NCBI GenBank assembly: GCA_002189035.1
Contig: NEEC01000013.1
Coordinates: 930,001-994,000 of the forward strand
Direction of reading: 5' to 3'
Length of the DNA: 64,000 nucleotides
Origin: Utricularia gibba
Taxonomy: Eukaryota; Streptophyta; Magnoliopsida; Lamiales; Lentibulariaceae
Below are positions 33,614-45,900 of the stretch, in pieces; position 1 is the first letter of the stretch, and every line of letters starts with the position of its first letter. The translations under genes were made by a program, and so were the position numbers. The notes beneath the pieces were generated by a model, which saw nothing but the letters and a program-made list of their open reading frames with translations, was not told where the DNA came from and did not search any database.

Positions 33614-34246
33614 ATAATTTTTAAAAATAACCACTGTCATAAAAGTACTTTAGAAAATTACCCAATGTGTGTATTATGTGTGTTTAATGTGTATAAGTTT
33701 ATGAAATTATCCTTTATTATTATATATGTAAATATTGTGTTATAAATATTATAATTTATATTTTTATAATACTAAATAATGTTTTTCAGTAAAATATTTT
33801 TATTAAAAATCATCATCTAAAATCAACTCATTTTTATAATAAATAATACTTTTTAGATAATGTTAATATTAATAATATAGATTTCATAATCTTAAAATAA
33901 ATAATTTTAATACTAATAATATACATTTCATAAGATCAAAATAATTTTTAATATAAAAACAATTTTTTTTTATAATAAACAATACTTTTTAAATCATTTT
34001 AATACTAATATATACATTTCATAAAATCAAAATAATTTCTGAAAAAATATAAAATATTATTTACTAAAAACATTTTACTGAAAATTATCATCAAGTATTA
34101 TAAAAATACAAATTATAATATTTACTATATAATATTAATATACATATTTTAAAAAGGACAATTTCATAATTGTACATACACATGCTCATATAGTGAGTAA
34201 TTTTGTAAACAAGTTTTTTGGTCATGGGTATTTTTATAATTGACAC
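33614..34246. mobile_element. Inverted-repeat (MITE-like) element with internal tandem repeats
   Basis: The left arm (about 33614-33835) and right arm (about 34035-34246) are imperfect inverted copies: TTAAAAATAACCACTGTCAT opposes the complement of ATGGGTATTTTTATAA, and the pairing runs inward through TTTTCAGTAAAATATTTTTA. Between them a unit with AATACTTTTTA...TTTCATAA is repeated about three times with a period near 65-75 bp. No coding capacity. A clear target-site duplication was not found. Confidence 0.75.
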
Positions 34247-34499
34247 CAGGTGGCACCCACCACCTGCCACTTTCCCGCCTGTCCCCTCCCCCTCCCCAAT
34301 TACTTCCCCGTGCTCGGTGACACCTACCCACTGTCACCACCCCTACACCAACCGTAGACATTCGATTTTACAATTGATTTGTTTTCTATAGATTTTACAA
34401 TTATTCTAGAATAATGATTGTCAAGGGGCTAATTGCTTAGTATGATTTTTTGTTTTTAATGCTATTTATTTAGATTTACATTCTTTGTGTAGAATGGTT

Positions 34500-35474
34500 G
34501 ATTGAGGATTTCCAATCACAAAGATGAAGCGATGAATATAAATTGATTCTAATTTTGACTTGGTTAAATACTATTAAGCATTTGATTCATGGAACTTCTC
34601 AAAAGGTAAAAAGTTTTTGGAAGAAAATTGTTGACTACTATCATGAAATTGGTGCCGTTTCTCTTAGTGTTGATACTATAAGATATAAATAGACTAGTTT
34701 GAGTCAAGATTGTAGTAAATTTGGAGGTTGTATGGATAAAGTTATGCTAAGGGGAGAAAGTGGTTATAATGAGTACGATTTCAAGCAACAATCATTGGAA
34801 TTATATAAACGTGAAGAAAAGAAAGACTTTTTAGACATCAAGTGTTGGGAAATCTTATGTTTAGAGCTGAAGTGGATGTCAGTACGTAAAATTATATTTT
34901 ATATTGTTTATCTACTACTTTTATCATAGTATAGATGCATTTATATATTTTTTTTATATTTTTTTGCTAGGTTGCAAGATCATCAAATGAGGCCTTCACA
35001 ATGGAATAAAATGATCTACATAGAGCGCTATTTCTTTGGCTGACGATATTTATCCGGAATGGGCTGTGTTTGTGAAATCTATTACAATGCCATAAGGTCG
35101 AAAAGCTCGTCATTATGCTCAATTCTAAGAAAGTGCTAGAAAACACATAGAGCACTTTTGAGATATTACAAAGTTAGTTTGGAATACTAACATCTCCTGG
35201 AAGAGGTTGGGATCGAAAAACTCTTGGAGATATTATGTATGCATGTATCATATTAAATAATATGATTGTAGAAGATGAAAGTCATGTCATTCTTGAAGGT
35301 AACATTATGGCTGAATATGAAAGATCTACGACTGTTGAACCACCGGAAATTTATAGAGGTGGTGAGATCAATATGCAAAGTTATTTTGGTCAAATAGATC
35401 ATTTACGTAATATCAGCATCCATCGACGGTTAAAAAATGATTTGATCGAGTATATTTGGACAAATTTTAATTGA
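34500..35474 (+). pseudogene. PIF/Harbinger deletion derivative (ORF1-like start, transposase end)
   Basis: 34540-34880 reads as the Myb/SANT-like ORF1 protein of Harbinger elements: SQKVKSFWKKIVDYYHE, later ELYKREEKKDFLDIKCWEIL. After an intron-like gap (GTACGT at about 34879 to TTGCTAG at about 34970) the sequence changes to the end of the DDE transposase: LADDIYPEWAVFVKSITMP (about 35037-35095), ARHYAQF, and MYACIILNNMIVEDE (35235-35279) to LKNDLIEYIWTNFN. The central transposase with its first catalytic residues is missing, and stops and frameshifts are present. Confidence 0.82.
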
Positions 35475-38116
35475 TATTTAGATTGTTTAGTAATTTCATT
35501 TTATGATTTTGTAATTTTATTTATCAATTTCAATGTTTAAAATTGAAATATATTTTGAAATCTTTATTTTAATATTATTTTAGTATTAGGATTTCCGGAA
35601 ATCAATACAAATATAAAGGAAACTTAATAATGGAAACTCAATAACTCAATTTCCGGAAATACCATGTCAGCATTTTCGGAAATTGATAAAGATGGTATAA
35701 TGAAAAGACCATGGTGCTGAATTATTTATCAAATCTCTTTGAATTCAAAAGTGGAGCGCATTATTAATAGAGTAAGGGTGTAATGCAACTCCTTTTATTA
35801 AAACTATAATGATAGTTATTCAAAATGTTTTAAAAAAAGTTATAAAATAATTTTTTATAAGTCATGATTAATTAGATCTAAAAGTGTGGAGAGAAGATAT
35901 TTTCTTCTTCTTCTCCCAACCATAACTCATAGGATTTGATCAAGTATTTCAAAAAATATACTAGATCTATTATATCATATGTAGATTTAATTGATATCTA
36001 TTATAATGTGATCTTAATCGTTCCATATAAATAAGTCAATTGTCTTATTTATTCTTGATAAATAAAAATCATGCAAGTCGTTAAAATTATAAATTCACGT
36101 ATCAAATGAATTTATAAATCTAATTCATAACCGATCATACGAAAAATATAAGTATAAAAGATCAAGGTCAAACATAAAAAGTTACATGCTTGTCATATAA
36201 AGGTTAATATATATTGTTTTTGTCATACTTCAAATATTTGATCTAAGTTAGTATTAAGAATTTCACAATAATATGCATAAATATAGTAAATGAATAAAAA
36301 CAGATTTTTATTTAAAATTAATTAAGGTGATGTATTGTTACTTCTAGGACTACATATTTATCACTAAAATAGTTTCATGTAAACCAAAAAGCATGCATCT
36401 AACAAGCAAAAGTTTATATTTATCTAAACCCTTCTTTTCTTCTAATTATTTATCTAATTCTAATTAGAATTGTTTAAAATGAGTGTCATTACCTCCTCCT
36501 ATTAGATCAATTCTAATTTGTTAAGAAAATGATGTGATTTATGTTTAATAAGGTCAAAAGAATGATTGACATGTTATTCCCCTTTACTCCCAAGACATTT
36601 CTAAGTACTTAACTATTAATATTAAGCGAGAATCAAATACTTTCATCATATGACATAAACATCAACTTCGTTTCACAACTTAATAACAAAAAAAAACATA
36701 AACAATAATTGAAATCGTAAATAGTTTGCATGAAAAGTCTAAAACTACTTCTAATTAAGAATAATATTTTTCATAAGCAAAAGAAGTTTTCAAAAGTAAA
36801 CTTCGTTTCTGAGTTGTCTACCTTCTTCTCCACGACTCTTTTGCGATTTTTCTTCCAAACCTCCAAGTGTGTGGCATTTTATCTACTTGGATTTTGATGT
36901 CCTTTCTTTTCACATTTTATCCCCATCTCTTGTCACTTCATTGTTCTATTTAAGTTCTTTGAGATTTGAACTGCTAAAATGCACTGTATTGCTCAATAGA
37001 ATAATTATAACTAAGATTGGGAATGATTTAATCTCTTTTAGAAATAAACGATGCAAACAATGGTGTGAATCACAAAAATGTAGAAATATATAATAAAATC
37101 AGAGTTTTGTAACATAATATTGATCATTTTCCTATTTTTAAACACTCAAAAATATGTATATAAATTTTATATTTATCACTTCGTTCTACTTTATTCTTTC
37201 AACACATTAGAGATAGAGATGAAGAGAAAAAACTCAAATCTATCAAATAGATCAAAACGATTGATATTATGGAGGTTTCATATTTTCGAGTGATTAAATT
37301 ATTAAAAATTAAATAAAACATTATTCATTAGTTTTAGATCAAAATTGTGTTTTATGGATGAATTTTATTTATTGGGATAGTATTCGTTGGATGATATTTA
37401 TTAAAAATTGAATTTATAATTATTAAAAGCAAATCACATTATTATTTTTAACAACCTATTTTTATTTTCTTATTAGTTATATGAAAAAAGGATGCATTGG
37501 AAATAACATGATCTTGATATCCTAAATCCACATATAAAATGAATTTTTATAAATTCATATACATGTATTTAAATTAGGATTTATAAAATTAAGTGTGTTT
37601 ATTTTGTGAATACTAAAGGGGCAAATCAATTTTCATGGGTTTCGTTTTGGTAATCATCCTTTTGTTTTAAAAATGGAGTTAATTTTTTTTTTTTTACTGA
37701 CATATTCTTTTTTACAATATTTTAAATCGAGTTTATTTTATTTTTAATTATATATCTATATTATAAATTTAAAATATTAAAGAAAAATCATTTTTTTTAT
37801 AAACAGAATTCTAGAAAATAAAAGTCAGCGTAAGTTGTGGAAAAAAGAGGTTTTTTTGGGTACGGAATTAATATTATTTTTGAAAATATGTGCATTATTT
37901 GCGGCTTAATTGCATTTGTTTGAAAAAAATCTTGGTAATACTGGGAAGCTCTCAGCTCTCCACATGACCACGCAGCTAGTGGCTAAAATGAGCCTTGAAT
38001 TTGCATGCCATCGGTGTCCAAGTCGATAAGATACGCCGATGACCACCAGATTTCCGCCTGAAAAAATCTCCGAATTCCGCCACCGCCTCTTTCTCCGGCG
38101 CCATCGCTGAGCTTTA
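35475..38116. other. AT-rich intergenic DNA
   Basis: No gene seen over 2.6 kb. The string TTTCCGGAAAT or near variants appears several times at 35590-35690, just past the Harbinger remnant. The last 200 bp are GC-balanced and should be the promoter and leader of the PPR gene. Confidence 0.6.
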
Positions 38117-39949
38117 ATGGCCATTACCCATTCTCTGGACTGGGCTCTCTCTTCGGGGTTTGTCTCCGGATCAAGAAACTCGCTGACTAACTCACATTTC
38201 GTTGCCACGGTGAAATTCCCATTTCCCTTTGTTCTCTACTTTAATCTGAGTTCTCGTTCCGTGAGGGCGGATTCGTCTGCGTGTTCTCCGCCTCTGTTGG
38301 AGGAGGAAGCGCCTGTGATTGAGCTCGATTTGAGCTTTGAGGAGAAGCCGGAGAGTTTAAAGGCGGATTACGTTGATTTGAATGGTCTAATTTGCAGCTT
38401 CTTCAAGGATCCTGCTACTGAAAGTATTGGTTATGAGTGTTTCCGGAGTGCCAAAGGTAGAACAGATTTTAGGCCTCAGATTCAAACGCTGAACTGTCTG
38501 ACTACCTACTTGATCCGGTCTAAGAACTGGGGTTTACTGTTTTCATTATGCAATGATTTTAAATGCTATCGGGTTTTTCCCGATCGATCGACCTGTAGCA
38601 AGCTGATTAGTGCCTGTGTTAAAGCTAGGAAGTTCAGACTTGTGTATAGTTTTCTTCAAGTGTTCATGGAAAATGATTCCGAAATTTATCTGGTTGGGTT
38701 GGAATCCGCGTTGAGAGGATTCAATGAGCTGCATATGTACAGAAACTCTGTAGATGTGTACCAGAGATTCTTCAAGCCATCTGGCTTGGAACTGAGCCTT
38801 GCTTCATGCTCTCTTCTAATGGAAGCTTACATGAAAATGGGGCACCATGAAAAGGTTGTTGCAGTGTTCCATGAGTCCAGGAATGCGAAGGATTCTTCAT
38901 CCTCGTTGCATTCAAAAGCTTACTTGATTCTGTGTGAAGCTTTGGGTAAAATGGGAAGAAACAATGAGGCTGTAGCTTGTTTTAGAGAAATGTTGAAGAA
39001 GGGTATTGCAGAGAACCACAAGTTCTACTCATCTTTAATCCGCAACCTAGTTCACAGTGGTGATTTAGAAACGGCCGAGGAGCTTATGCTAGAAGGGGAG
39101 AGTAAGAAGATGATAAGAAACCCTGACCTTTTCTTCCAGCTTGTTGTGAAATATGTTGATCTTGGGACGGTGGAGAAGGCTCTCAACGTCGTGGCGACGA
39201 TGAAACGAGCTCACATCAGAGTGTCCGATTGCGTACTCAGTGCTGTAATCAATGGTTTCTGCAAGAGAAGAGGATCGAATGCAGCCCTTCAAGTGTACCA
39301 AACTCTAGTGTTGCAGGGACATGAACCAGGGCAGGCCACCTACGCCTCAGTCCTCAGTATGTATGCCCACCAGGGCTCATACTCCATGGCTGAATCAGTT
39401 CTCGTGGAGATGGAGAAAAGGGGATTCAACAAATGCTTAGTTGCATATTCTGCGATGGTCTCAGCGTACGCAAAACAAGGAAGAGCAAGTGACGCAACGA
39501 GGCTGGTTGCGAAGATGAAGTCACAAGGCTGCTATCCAAACATATGGACTTACAACTCCTTACTGGAGATGAGCAGCAGAGCACTGAACCTGAGGCAGAT
39601 GGAGAAGACATGGAAGGAGATGGCAAGGAGGAAGATCACCCCGAATCGAGTTAGCTACACGACGATCATCAGCGCTTACAACAGGAGCAAAGACTATGAA
39701 ACTTGCCTGAAGTACTTGGAGGAGTTCAAGTTAACAGGGGAGAAGGTGGATGCAACAATGGCTGGGATTCTCGTACCCGTCTTCTCAAAAACGAATCGAG
39801 TTGACGAGCTCGTCGAGCTTCTTCGAGAGATGAAGCTGGAGAGCACGAAGCTGGATACAAGGTTCTGCAGATCTGCTTTGATTGCCCTGAGAGATGCAGG
39901 GCTTGAGGTTCAGGCAAGATGGCTTGAAGGAACCTTGAGAAAGTCTTGA
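38117..39949 (+). CDS. Pentatricopeptide repeat (P-class) protein, probably chloroplast-targeted
   Basis: Intronless, 610 residues. PPR proteins bind organellar RNA in a base-by-base manner and guide its stability, splicing or translation. Tandem 35-residue repeats run from about residue 150 to the end, with typical helix pairs such as TYASVLSMYAHQGSYSMAE, AYSAMVSAYAKQGRASDA and SYTTIISAYNRSKDYET. There are no E or DYW editing domains, so it is P-class. The N-terminal 50 residues are rich in Ser, Thr and Phe and poor in acid, as for a plastid transit peptide. Length and domain layout resemble the Arabidopsis protein At5g13770, but orthology is a guess. The start is the first ATG after a GC-balanced leader. 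Nothing is broken. Confidence 0.95.
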   Translation: MAITHSLDWALSSGFVSGSRNSLTNSHFVATVKFPFPFVLYFNLSSRSVRADSSACSPPLLEEEAPVIELDLSFEEKPESLKADYVDLNGLICSFFKDPATESIGYECFRSAKGRTDFRPQIQTLNCLTTYLIRSKNWGLLFSLCNDFKCYRVFPDRSTCSKLISACVKARKFRLVYSFLQVFMENDSEIYLVGLESALRGFNELHMYRNSVDVYQRFFKPSGLELSLASCSLLMEAYMKMGHHEKVVAVFHESRNAKDSSSSLHSKAYLILCEALGKMGRNNEAVACFREMLKKGIAENHKFYSSLIRNLVHSGDLETAEELMLEGESKKMIRNPDLFFQLVVKYVDLGTVEKALNVVATMKRAHIRVSDCVLSAVINGFCKRRGSNAALQVYQTLVLQGHEPGQATYASVLSMYAHQGSYSMAESVLVEMEKRGFNKCLVAYSAMVSAYAKQGRASDATRLVAKMKSQGCYPNIWTYNSLLEMSSRALNLRQMEKTWKEMARRKITPNRVSYTTIISAYNRSKDYETCLKYLEEFKLTGEKVDATMAGILVPVFSKTNRVDELVELLREMKLESTKLDTRFCRSALIALRDAGLEVQARWLEGTLRKS

Positions 39950-40192
39950 TGCGGTTGAAAAGAGCTCCACCTCTTTCTTTCTCTTGAACAACTGTTGGCT
40001 GGGGTAAAAAAATATATATATGTATGTATATATATAGTTCTTTTTTAAAAAAATGAAATAAAAATCGTTGGTAAAAAGTAGAAACTTGACAGCATGTATA
40101 AAAAAAAAACGGTGGAATGGGAGAAATTGAACAGCGGTGAAAAAGAAATTACCGCGAACGTAGTTGAAAACAAATAACCCTTGACACGCTTT
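39950..40192. other. 3' regions of PPR gene and convergent unknown gene
   Basis: Short gap with a TA-rich microsatellite near 40012-40036; no gene. Confidence 0.5.
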
Positions 40193-40813
40193 TCACGCCG
40201 GCGCTTCAAAACGCTGGCCGTGTGGCGACCCGGAGAATTTCTGCTTCGGCAACCGCACCGACGAACGAATCGCTGTATTTGCTCGGGCGGCTACGGCTCT
40301 CCCTCTCTTCGATCGCGTCACAGAGGGGTGTGCAGCCTCCGCCAGATTGTAATTCCACGTCTCACCGGTCATTCGACGGCGGTCTCTCGCTGCCGTGTTC
40401 TCACGGCGGCCTTCGGCCGCGATCCTCGCTTTCTCGAAATGGCGTTCTTCGTAATCTTCACGAGCGGCGGCGGCGGCGTCGATGAGCGCGTTCCATAGTC
40501 GGGAACTCTCGGATTTATCTCCCTCTGCAATTGACTCTGAATTGACGGCGCATTCGGTTCGGAAAACGCGACCCGAGTCCTTGCGAGCGGCGGCGGCGGC
40601 GGTCTTACTTTTCTTCGCTGCATAGAAATCTTGCTTCGTCGGAGCATCGATGTAGGCGTTCGCGAAATCCCTCCTTTTACCAAATCCGCCGTAACCAATT
40701 GTGTCTCGAGGAAACACCCAACCAGATGTTGTCGGCGCCGCGACGGGACATTTGACCGATGACTTCCCCGCCGCGGATGTACGTCCGATCCTCGAAACGC
40801 CGTGTAGCGCCAT
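40193..40813 (-). CDS. Unidentified Ala/Arg-rich basic protein, single exon
   Basis: I do not recognise this protein. It is 206 residues from ATG at 40813 to the stop at 40193-40195, in one exon. It is very basic and Ala-rich (AAKKSKTAAAAARKD, ALIDAAAAAREDYEERH), with no signal peptide, membrane span or cysteine pattern. The N-terminal third (PTTSGWVFPRDTIGYGGFG, then DFANAYIDAPTKQDFYAAKK) is less biased and looks most like a conserved core. The GC content is high against the AT-rich flanks, supporting real coding sequence. A plus-strand shadow frame is shorter and has no better features. Predicted helices in the middle may form a coiled coil. It is convergent with the PPR gene, 243 bp apart. 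Confidence 0.7.
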   Translation of the reverse strand: MALHGVSRIGRTSAAGKSSVKCPVAAPTTSGWVFPRDTIGYGGFGKRRDFANAYIDAPTKQDFYAAKKSKTAAAAARKDSGRVFRTECAVNSESIAEGDKSESSRLWNALIDAAAAAREDYEERHFEKARIAAEGRRENTAARDRRRMTGETWNYNLAEAAHPSVTRSKRGRAVAARANTAIRSSVRLPKQKFSGSPHGQRFEAPA

Positions 40814-42979
40814 GGATGGCGATCTGTTTCCTGCTGAACAATTCGAAAAAAACCCGAAGCGATTTGTGACGTTCTTCTTCGTGGGGGAGGTCGTGAATTA
40901 ACTCTTCGCCTGATATTCCCTATTTTTAATTGTGACGTTAATTTTTTTTACAAAAATATATCAAATATCAAATAAATTATACATTAACAAGAATAATAAA
41001 TCCAAAAACTTCCATAATATGTCATCTCTTTTAAATTGAAGATTAATTTCTCTATAAGAAAAAATAATTATTTAGATTAAAATCAAGTTTATTACTTTTT
41101 AAAAAACGCCTCTAAAAACATCATAAAAACCATATTTAATTCAAAGTTGAAGTTTCTTTCACGGGAGTAAGGAGTCCGCTAAAGGATTATATTTTTTTAA
41201 TAATAAAATAGAAACATTTATTATCATTATTTACGTATTTGATTGGTAAAATGAAAAGAATTTAACTTCAAAAATTGCAAATTATATTATCACGGGATTA
41301 ATGAATATTTTCAATGTTTTTTAAACTACAACATTAAATAATGATACTTAATTTTGGATCATTCCAAAAATGTTTTTTCATCAATTTCGAGAATTGTTTT
41401 TATCTATCTTATACTTCAATTTTTTTTTATTTTTAATTGATTTTTTTATATTTTACACTAATTTAATTTTTTTGTAAATAATTATATTTTATTAATTTTT
41501 AAGGTATTTTTCGAATCAATTTAAACAAAAATCATGATCCACTAATTTATGGATTTGATAGCCAACAAATCTTAGCCCAAAACTTGATCAAATGAAGAAG
41601 ATTTGATACATGATTTTTGGATGAGATAAATATTTAAAGATGATACATAAATAATTAGATAAAAATTTGAATATAAGATTTTATCCAAAACAAGTACAAT
41701 ATAAGATTCAAATCTTTTATTTTATAATTATTCCACTCTCTCAATCATTATACATGTTTTGACTATTGTTCTTTTTTTTTTTCTTATTTTCATGTTTATT
41801 TTCAAGTTAGAATTAAATATGCATGTATAGTAGTTTGTGATTAAAGATCTACTATAAAACTTTGCTTGTATAAATTACTGCATGTATGACTATTTTATCA
41901 TGTTTTTCAATATTTAATTTGAGATTTAATTTCATTTTTTTAATATTTTTTTTACCAATATACTTTATATTACTACATTATCCTAATTAAGTATGAGAGA
42001 ATCTCAAATTAGTCTCAAGTATCTAAGTAAAAGGATTCAATCAAACATTATTGATAAGATACTTTCAATTGAATCTATTTGTGAGTGTGTGGGGTGTAGG
42101 AGTTAAAATCGAGTGTGAGTAAAATATGGATTATCAAATTGGTGAAATAGTTCTAATAGATTGATTCTATAATTCTATTAAATAATAGATAATATTATAG
42201 CAGTTATTAAATAATATTACTTTAAAATAACATTCACATAACTTGCACAAGCAAATTAATATTCAAGGTTTACATATATACATGATCTAGTTTTAACATG
42301 ATGGATCCTTGATCCAAAGATTTTAGTTTGTTTTAATTCATTTTAGAAAATTTAAAAATAATCAATTTCTTATAGAAACGATATTAATTTATTATTTCAA
42401 CGATTTCTATATGTTTGTAAATTTTTAAATATCAAATGACTTATCAAATTTTTAGAAAAATGATAATTGGTAATCCAAAGTAGCAAAAAAAAATGTTTAT
42501 ATATTATGAAAAAATTTCACTAAAAATGAATGAAGTAAAATGAACAAGATTCACAAGAATTTACAATAAATTCCAAAAAATAGATTATTATATTATATTT
42601 ATTTATTATACATCTATTCAAGAATATGAAATTATATTGTAACATTTGCTTTTCAACTGTATTATATGTAAATAAAGCTAAAATTAAAAATATTGTATTT
42701 AATTGCATGAAAAAACTTCAAATTAAACCTACATTTCTTTTCTTTACTTAATCCAAAATATTATATTTAATAATCAATAAAAAAATTAATTAACATACAT
42801 TAATTTTATGTAAATCCAAATAAATTAAATATGTTTCATCCTAATTTCATATATATAGACCTGCTTTGTACAAAGAGTACAGCGCTCCGTTGTCGGCTAT
42901 TCGGTTTTCCGGAGTCAAAAATACGAGAGCCGATAACCGATCCTCGGAAAATCAGGCATCGTCGGAGCTGATGGTGGGT
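40814..42979. other. AT-rich intergenic DNA
   Basis: No gene seen. The first 90 bp are GC-balanced (promoter and leader of the minus-strand gene); the last 120 bp (42860-42979) should be the RAD5A 3' untranslated region. Confidence 0.6.
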
Positions 42980-45900
42980 TTATGTGAAGAGCATCTTAAG
43001 TTCTTCGATCCGCGATGTTCGGACTTCTTGGTCAGTTAAGGCTCCGGCAATCATCCGTTGCTTCCGGGCCTGCACTGCTTCCATTCGTTCCTCCACGCTG
43101 CCCTGCAATGTGCGGCACACAGACATGAGCATCTCAAGTAATGACGCAAGGAATAGGGTGAAGTGCGAGAAGTTAGTTGCCTTCACGATGAAGCGCTTGA
43201 TGACTACTGGTTTAGTTTGTCCGATGCGGTGGATGCGCATCACGGCTTGCTCCTCCACTGCCGGATTCCACCACGGATCCTACACGGGTATCATGTTGCG
43301 GATTGTGGAGTTAGCTGAAGCGCAGTGGAGATCACATTCAAGTGTAGTGATAGCAGAACAGGGTAAAGAATATGGTACCATTATGAATGCATTCGACGCT
43401 GCAGTGAGATTGATGCCAACTCCACCAGCTTTCAATGACATGAGCAGCACCTGCAAAATGGGAGATGAGAGAATCGGAAGGACTGCATACAAAAAATATG
43501 GCTGCTGCTCATGATTCAGCTCCTATCTAATGGGTTCATGTTGGAAGGCCATCTAGGATATATGTGGTTGTGCAATGCAAGTCTTGCTGGTGTAAAGTGA
43601 ACTGCGAAAACCGGAATATCCGTACCATACTGTGCATATAAAACGAAAGGGCGAACCTTAGTTGTATCATCATCTGAGAATTGCTTAAGAACTCTTTCAC
43701 GATGTTTCTGGTTCAGGGTGCCATCAAGACGAAGGAATGAAATGTTGCCCCTGTAAAGCATAGTCAGGAAAGAAGATCATACAGTGCATTTTATATCACG
43801 CTGCATTTTAAACATCTGAAAATTACACTACTCCAATATGAGGTACCGAGAAAGAGGAATCTGCAGCAGATCCAGAAAGGAAGTCCATTGGCTGAACACA
43901 ATGCTTTTTGAGCCTGTTGACTCCAGAAATCTGAGTTCATGGATAAGAGCAGAGACCTTTGATGATTCCACCCAGTTTTCCTCAACATTGACACGGAACC
44001 GACTACTAGTTGGGGCCGTGATGAGCTCTTGTTTGGTCATTAGCTTCCTGCGAAACCAACAATGAGGTAGATCAGATATATTGCTAAGAAGTCCTGTTTT
44101 GGGTGAAAAAAATAGCGAGTACCCATCATAGTAAGTTTCTACCTACAAACAGGACAGAAGCCTGACGTGGAACTTTTCCAGCTTGATAGAAGACACTCTC
44201 TGCAAAGTCTGTGAGCACATGGGGTTAACACTGCGTCTTCAAAAGCCTCCAAGCATATAGGGCATTCTCCTTGCTCCCCTTTCTTTAGCTCATCAACAAC
44301 TTCCTGAACATAAGCACGTGATGGTCCATCTTGTAACTGACCATCCCCATCCGTATCACTTGTGAGGAAACGCCTTGCAAGTTTATTCAGATCAGCATAC
44401 TCTTGGGTGTCACCTCGACTTTCCATACAAAGAAAATGCATCCATAGTCAGAAAGAGTCTTACCAGAAACTAAACTAAATAAACATGCGTTTGATCCAGA
44501 ATACAATGATGAATTATTCAGTGGGAATTCACAATCAAGATGAATAGGCGTTAAATGTATACGTGATCCTCTTAGAGGATAAAATGTTCCTTTCCAATCT
44601 CATAGGAACTCAGGAAAAACATGTTTTTTCATATTCAAATAATCATGATCAAAGAAAACAAATATGAAGACAACTGTAGGGAATAGCCAAAAAAGTATCA
44701 GCACCTCATGACAAGGAATGGGTGGTCACAGCATTGCCGAAGGCGCAAAAGCAATTCCAAGATTGATGCATAGTTATGAAGTACCCGCCCTTGCTCCACA
44801 AATTTGTCAAATTTAATCTAAAGAAATCACTTTCAACTTCAGAAATGACTATAGGTTGTCTTATGAGAAAAAAAACTCATAAAATAATACCTTCGATCTC
44901 TTAAATAATGCTTCATAGAAATCACTTTCCGCCTCAGAAAAATTGCAATATACCACTTGAATATCGGCCGGTGGAAGTTCTAAAATTCGTCTGAAAGCAA
45001 GGAGAATTAAAAAAAACCGAAGAAATTGCAGGTACTTGAGTAAACAAAAACTACAATAGCTGTAAGGCACACACCTGCCAAATCGATCTGTGCTAGATTT
45101 AGTTCTTCTCAGCATTATCCGTTTCAAGATAGACTGAACTAAAATCAGTCCCCTCTCATCACCTTCCTCATAAGGTTTCTGGATAAGCTTATTCCACCTA
45201 AAATTTAGGAAAAAAAAATGATCAAACAGGACAGCATATTATTCAATGGATTGTGGCTAACTAAGGTGAATATACAGAAGCATATACGAAAACATCTACA
45301 GATAAATGGTTGCTGGGAAAAAAATCAGCAAAAATTGGAAAAAGAAATCCCGTTGAGTTTATTTTTAAATACTAAATGAACAAAAAAGAAAACCTACCAC
45401 GCCCAATTTCCCCATGGTTCAATCTTCAGAAAGCGAAGAAGGCTATAGATATCCTCCAGGTTATTCTGATGAAGGAAAAGTTATGCATCATGAAGAGCAT
45501 AAAATATCAGCGTTGCAGAACCAATGCCATTCAAGAACTAAGAAATGAAATATATAAATACCCTAAATTTATCAACAGTGCTGATTAACAAAGTGTTAAG
45601 TGTTTACAGGCAGTGCACATTTTTTTAACAATTACCTGGACAGGTGTGCCAGTGAGGCACCATCGATTGTCAGCGACAAGAGCAGCAGCAGCCATAGAGA
45701 CTTGGCTTTTTGATGATTTGATAGTATGCGCTTCATCAAGAACTACTCTATGCCACCTAATTGAAAATAATCCCCCAGTTTCCTCTGAATTCTGCAAGGA
45801 AAAATATAAATTAGGAGGTGTATTTATACGGTGTACAATAAACCACAAAAAAAATATGTGATTTCTTTTATGAAAAAAGAAGAGGTGCTGGCAATACCTC

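Noticed and set aside
42984-43514. 176-residue plus-strand frame over RAD5A
   Set aside because: Antisense shadow that crosses three RAD5A exons and two introns; the sense exons encode conserved helicase motifs.
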